Shown in pieces: positions 6,548 to 8,899 of a stretch of 8,899 bases of DNA (its first letter is position 1; the number at the start of each line of letters is the position of its first letter). Origin of the DNA: Bacteroidales bacterium (GTDB lineage: Bacteria; Bacteroidota; Bacteroidia; Bacteroidales; P3). The stretch lies in the NCBI GenBank assembly GCA_021443125.1, contig JABUUQ010000002.1:264092-272990 (forward strand), given 5' to 3'. Under the pieces are notes generated by a model that was given only the letters and a program-made list of their open reading frames with translations, was not told the origin of the DNA and made no database searches. The translations under genes were made by a program, and so were the position numbers.

Positions 6548-6592
6548 AAGATTACATTTGGCATAATAGTTATGTTGGATGTAATCTTTTTT
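6548..6592 (+). terminator. Intrinsic terminator after lpxA
   Basis: A perfect 10-bp stem (AAGATTACAT at 6548-6557 with ATGTAATCTT at 6579-6588) continues inward through four G-U pairs and five more Watson-Crick pairs to a TAG loop, and is followed by a T-run. It begins 23 bases after the lpxA stop codon and ends 8 bases before the next gene. Confidence 0.85.
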
Positions 6593-6600
6593 CTTTGCCT

Positions 6601-7134
6601 ATGGATTCAAAAATACATATTCAAAACTTTCTTTCTCCTTGTGGCGAATTGCTGTTAGGGTCTTTTGAGAATCATTTATGCCTTTGTGATTGGTGCAAGT
6701 CCGACAAACATCAGAAAAATCTCTATCGTTTGCAAAAAAGTCTTAATAGAGAATTTATAGAACAAAATTCTCCTACGATAGAAATGGCAAAACAACAACT
6801 GAATGAGTATTTTCTTTGCAAAAGAACAAGTTTCGATATTCCTATACTTTACATAGGTACGGAATTTCAAAAACATATTTTTAGCAACCTGCAAAAAATC
6901 CCCTACGGTCAGCAAATCTCCTACCTGCAACTTGCAACAATTTCCGGCAATGCTAAAACGGTGAGAGCAGTGGCAAATGCTGTGGCAAACAATATGCTTT
7001 CAATTTTTCTGCCTTGCCATAGAATAATCGGCAATAACAACAAACTCGTAGGTTATGCTGGAGGCTTGGAAGCAAAACAATTTTTGATAAATCTCGAACA
7101 GAAAACTACAACCTTACACCAAAACCAACTTTAA
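6601..7134 (+). CDS. ogt: Methylated-DNA--[protein]-cysteine S-methyltransferase (Ogt type)
   Basis: Suicide repair protein that moves the alkyl group from O6-methylguanine in DNA to its own cysteine. The 177 residues show a divergent N-terminal domain (CLCDWCKS near 27-34) and the typical C-terminal domain: IPYGQQISYLQLA (100-112), the arginine finger region RAVANAVANN (Arg123), the active site PCHR (Cys139), and GYAGGLEAKQFLINLE. The ATG at 6601 is preferred to an in-frame TTG at 6595, which lies at the edge of the terminator T-run. The last 29 bases overlap the 3' end of the convergent barrel gene. No clear promoter is visible between the lpxA terminator and the start, so expression may depend on read-through. 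Whether it is closer to Ogt or Ada-C cannot be settled here. Confidence 0.93.
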   Translation: MDSKIHIQNFLSPCGELLLGSFENHLCLCDWCKSDKHQKNLYRLQKSLNREFIEQNSPTIEMAKQQLNEYFLCKRTSFDIPILYIGTEFQKHIFSNLQKIPYGQQISYLQLATISGNAKTVRAVANAVANNMLSIFLPCHRIIGNNNKLVGYAGGLEAKQFLINLEQKTTTLHQNQL

Positions 7135-7723
7135 GCAAAGCGTCCATTCCTATATTCAATTCGGAATTGAAAAAGAATTTTTGACCATAATTGACACCAA
7201 AAACAGTAAGGTTGAAAGCAGGTATTATATTATTATTCACATAATCTTCCTTTATGACATCTGCATACTTATCAACAGAATGATACAAAGCCACTCCTAA
7301 ATCCAAACCCGAATACAACTGCAAATAGTCAGTATTTTTATACAATAATCTTGCACTTGGCATCAAAGAATAGAAAAAATCATAGTTTTCGGAGTGCAAA
7401 ATATGATACTCATCCTTGGAATACAATTTTTCCCTATTGCCTTGCACAATAACTTTAGCACCTATGGCGAAGCATTTTGAGATTGTGTAATGGTAGTTCA
7501 AAGAATAGTTTCCAAATTCTATATTTGCCTCGGAAGTATAGCCATTTATGCTATTGCCGACCGCCTCTGCAATCTCAACGAACAAGGTTATAACAGGTGT
7601 TGATGAAATATGACCGCCAGCAATCGAAATATAGTGTTTTGGCAAAGGTGTTTCCTTTGTATATTGGCAAAATGCAGAGCAAGCAACACAAATAAACACA
7701 ACAAAAGCAATTATTTTTTTCAT
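7106..7723 (-). CDS. Outer-membrane beta-barrel protein (uncharacterised)
   Basis: No named family is recognised. The 205 residues begin with a signal peptide (MKK, hydrophobic stretch, AFC before Gln20) and continue as alternating strands with aromatic girdle residues, ending in LLKVGFGVRL, as in small outer-membrane barrels. The segment around SLNYHYTISKCFAIGAKV resembles ELDYEYQFHKNFACGAVF in the 1459-2142 protein, and lengths and ends are similar, so the two may be distant paralogues. It has its own excellent promoter at 7747-7778 and an AGGA six bases before the ATG. Its 3' end overlaps ogt on the other strand. That it is a real, exported gene is well supported; its role is unknown. Confidence 0.85.
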   Translation of the reverse strand: MKKIIAFVVFICVACSAFCQYTKETPLPKHYISIAGGHISSTPVITLFVEIAEAVGNSINGYTSEANIEFGNYSLNYHYTISKCFAIGAKVIVQGNREKLYSKDEYHILHSENYDFFYSLMPSARLLYKNTDYLQLYSGLDLGVALYHSVDKYADVIKEDYVNNNIIPAFNLTVFGVNYGQKFFFNSELNIGMDALLKVGFGVRL

Positions 7724-7746
7724 AGTTTGTCCTATTTACAATTTTG

Positions 7747-7778
7747 CAAATTTACTCACTCTTTTTTGTTAATGCAAA
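7747..7778 (-). promoter_or_regulatory. Promoter of the 7106-7723 barrel gene
   Basis: On the minus strand TTTG (7778-7775), a 20-base spacer and TAAATTTG (7754-7747) match the Bacteroides promoter consensus exactly. The expected start site is near 7743, giving a leader of about 20 bases. Confidence 0.78.
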
Positions 7779-7792
7779 TAAAAATACCACTA

Positions 7793-7860
7793 CCTTGTTT
7801 CAATTTATTGAAACGGCGTTTTAATAAATTATTCCTTTGTTTTATTTTATTAAAACAAGG
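7793..7860. repeat. 68-bp palindromic element with terminal inverted repeats (contains repeat copy C)
   Basis: The ends CCTTGTTTCAAT (7793-7804) and ATTAAAACAAGG (7849-7860) are inverted repeats matching at 11 of 12 positions, the odd pair being a possible G-U. Inside lie three overlapping palindromes: GTTTCAATTTATTGAAAC (7797-7814), TTGAAACGGCGTTTTAA (7808-7824), and GTTTTAATA at 7818... paired with TATTAAAAC (7819-7826 region with 7848-7856). Bases 7802-7848 are copy C of the repeat also found at 61-107, with part of it at 3747-3769. It lies between porQ and the promoter of the 7106-7723 gene. It encodes nothing. Confidence 0.65.
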
Positions 7861-7886
7861 TTTTATTTTCTAAGAAAAAGACTATG

Positions 7887-8897
7887 TTATTTTTGTTGCC
7901 AGCCGAAGTTGTAGGAAAGTGTTATATAGTTTGGCGAACCATAGTTGTGATATTCGTTTCTTGCGTATGCAAGAGAGAATTGTTTGTAGTGAAGATTCAA
8001 ACCATAGGAAAAGCCCGCCAAAGAAAAGGCGTCGCCCACTGCCATTTCTTGATGCTGTCGCCAAGAATAGCCCAAAGACAAGTCAACAAACTTGTTTGCT
8101 CTTATGTCTATGGCAAATTTCAAGTGTCTAAAACCCTTGTCAAGAAAAGCAGTAAAACTGTTTTCTTTGTTGATTGTGCCATCAATTTCCACTTGATAAT
8201 GAGGGTTTAATGGGTCGTCTTCCCTAATGTTCCACTTTGTAAGGTTATCGGCAACAACATAGAGAATAAGCGGTGCGTGAGAAAATTGTTTGCTGAGACC
8301 TATCTGCATATCAAAAGGCAGTGTATCTCGTTGTGAAGCAAAGGATTTAACTTGTCTTCCTATATTTTTCAGCACCAAACCAGCCTGCCAAAGTTTTGAG
8401 TTGCTCGTCCACATTGCCGAAACATCGAAGGCAAGCGATGCAGAGGAATAACTTTCGTAGGTGGAGAACAAAGGTTTGAAACTAACGCCAAGATAAACAT
8501 TTTTTTCTATCTGTCTGCCCCATGCGATGTTCAACATAAAGTCGTTGCACGAGAAACTACCTTCATTGTCTCCATTGGCAGAAGTGCGTTGGAAAGTACC
8601 ATAGTTTATGTATTGGATACCAAATCCAAAAGTTCCTATCTTGTTGAAAGAATGTGCGTAGTGCAAAGCTCCTTGATAGGCTCCTGCAAAAATATCTGTA
8701 TAGGTTAAGGATGCAATGCCCGAAACAGTGGAATCAAGCGTTGCAGGGTTTGCAATAGAGCTTGAAGTTTCTTTGACAAAACGAGGTATGAAGTTCAAGC
8801 CTCTTTGAGTCATTTGTGCAGAATTGAAAAGATTTAAGACAGCAAAGCCTTCCTGTCCTGCCTGCGATTGAGATAATCCCACGACAGTCCATAACAT
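7887..8897 (-). CDS. porQ: Type IX secretion system protein PorQ (N-terminus probably cut by the window edge)
   Basis: Outer-membrane barrel related to PorV and FadL. PorQ belongs to the attachment complex of the T9SS, which fixes secreted proteins to the cell surface. The 336 visible residues show the PorQ signature: VLNLFNSAQMTQRG followed by SSSIANPATLD. Family-like stretches such as GTFGFGIQYINYGTF and FKPLFSTYESYSS follow, ending in a strand close to the stop (YITLSYNFGWQQK). The first visible ATG gives MLWTVVGLSQSQAGQEG, which has a signal-peptide core but no positive charges. The frame stays open to the window edge, so the true start probably lies to the right. No clear terminator follows; the 163-base gap to the next gene holds the 68-bp element and a promoter. 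The family call is good. Confidence 0.88.
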   Translation of the reverse strand: MLWTVVGLSQSQAGQEGFAVLNLFNSAQMTQRGLNFIPRFVKETSSSIANPATLDSTVSGIASLTYTDIFAGAYQGALHYAHSFNKIGTFGFGIQYINYGTFQRTSANGDNEGSFSCNDFMLNIAWGRQIEKNVYLGVSFKPLFSTYESYSSASLAFDVSAMWTSNSKLWQAGLVLKNIGRQVKSFASQRDTLPFDMQIGLSKQFSHAPLILYVVADNLTKWNIREDDPLNPHYQVEIDGTINKENSFTAFLDKGFRHLKFAIDIRANKFVDLSLGYSWRQHQEMAVGDAFSLAGFSYGLNLHYKQFSLAYARNEYHNYGSPNYITLSYNFGWQQK

Positions 8898-8899
8898 CG

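Noticed and set aside
5737..6564. 275-codon open frame on the minus strand
   Set aside because: Antisense to all of lpxA. The length follows from lpxA codon use; the translation is cysteine-rich with no recognisable motif.
1..8899. CRISPR array, insertion sequence, tRNA or defence system
   Set aside because: No regularly spaced repeats, transposase, cloverleaf or nuclease/toxin genes seen; the window is mostly core housekeeping and envelope genes.

Overview
The window looks like ordinary chromosome from a low-GC member of the Bacteroidota, most likely order Bacteroidales. Four signs support this. There is an LpxC-FabZ fusion gene. A DUF4295 gene (the Bacteroidota ribosomal protein reported as bL38) lies between rpmG and ftsY. 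Four promoters match the Bacteroides-type pattern TTTG / 19-21 nt / TAnnTTTG. Nearly all genes lack Shine-Dalgarno sequences, and a PorQ gene points to a type IX secretion system (T9SS). The exact genus cannot be read from the sequence.

Layout. Positions 110-3654, minus strand, read as one probable operon: promoter (3624-3654), rpmG (bL33), DUF4295/bL38, ftsY, an outer-membrane beta-barrel gene, rimO, and a strong intrinsic terminator (110-141). It joins ribosome parts, the SRP receptor and an S12-modifying enzyme. The barrel gene between ftsY and rimO is out of place, and rpmB is absent from its usual slot before rpmG. Positions 3779-4228, minus strand, hold a small exported protein of unknown function. 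A 119-bp divergent promoter region separates it from the plus-strand lipid A genes lpxC/fabZ (4348-5733) and lpxA (5755-6525), which end in a long hairpin terminator. An ogt-type DNA repair gene (6601-7134) follows and converges, with a 29-bp overlap, on a second minus-strand barrel gene (7106-7723). The window closes with porQ (7887 to the right edge, minus strand), probably cut at its N-terminus.

How the genes relate. LpxC and LpxA catalyse early steps of lipid A synthesis and FabZ supplies acyl chains. PorQ and the two barrels are outer-membrane proteins, and FtsY delivers membrane and secreted proteins to the translocon. The window is therefore mostly envelope biogenesis plus translation.

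No mobile element, CRISPR array, tRNA, rRNA or evident new defence or biosynthetic system is present. The most interesting signals are non-coding: a perfect AGGAGG site placed only before the bL38 gene; a dispersed intergenic repeat family with a conserved 17-nt palindrome, one copy of which has terminal inverted repeats; and an almost leaderless lpxC/fabZ transcript predicted from its promoter position.
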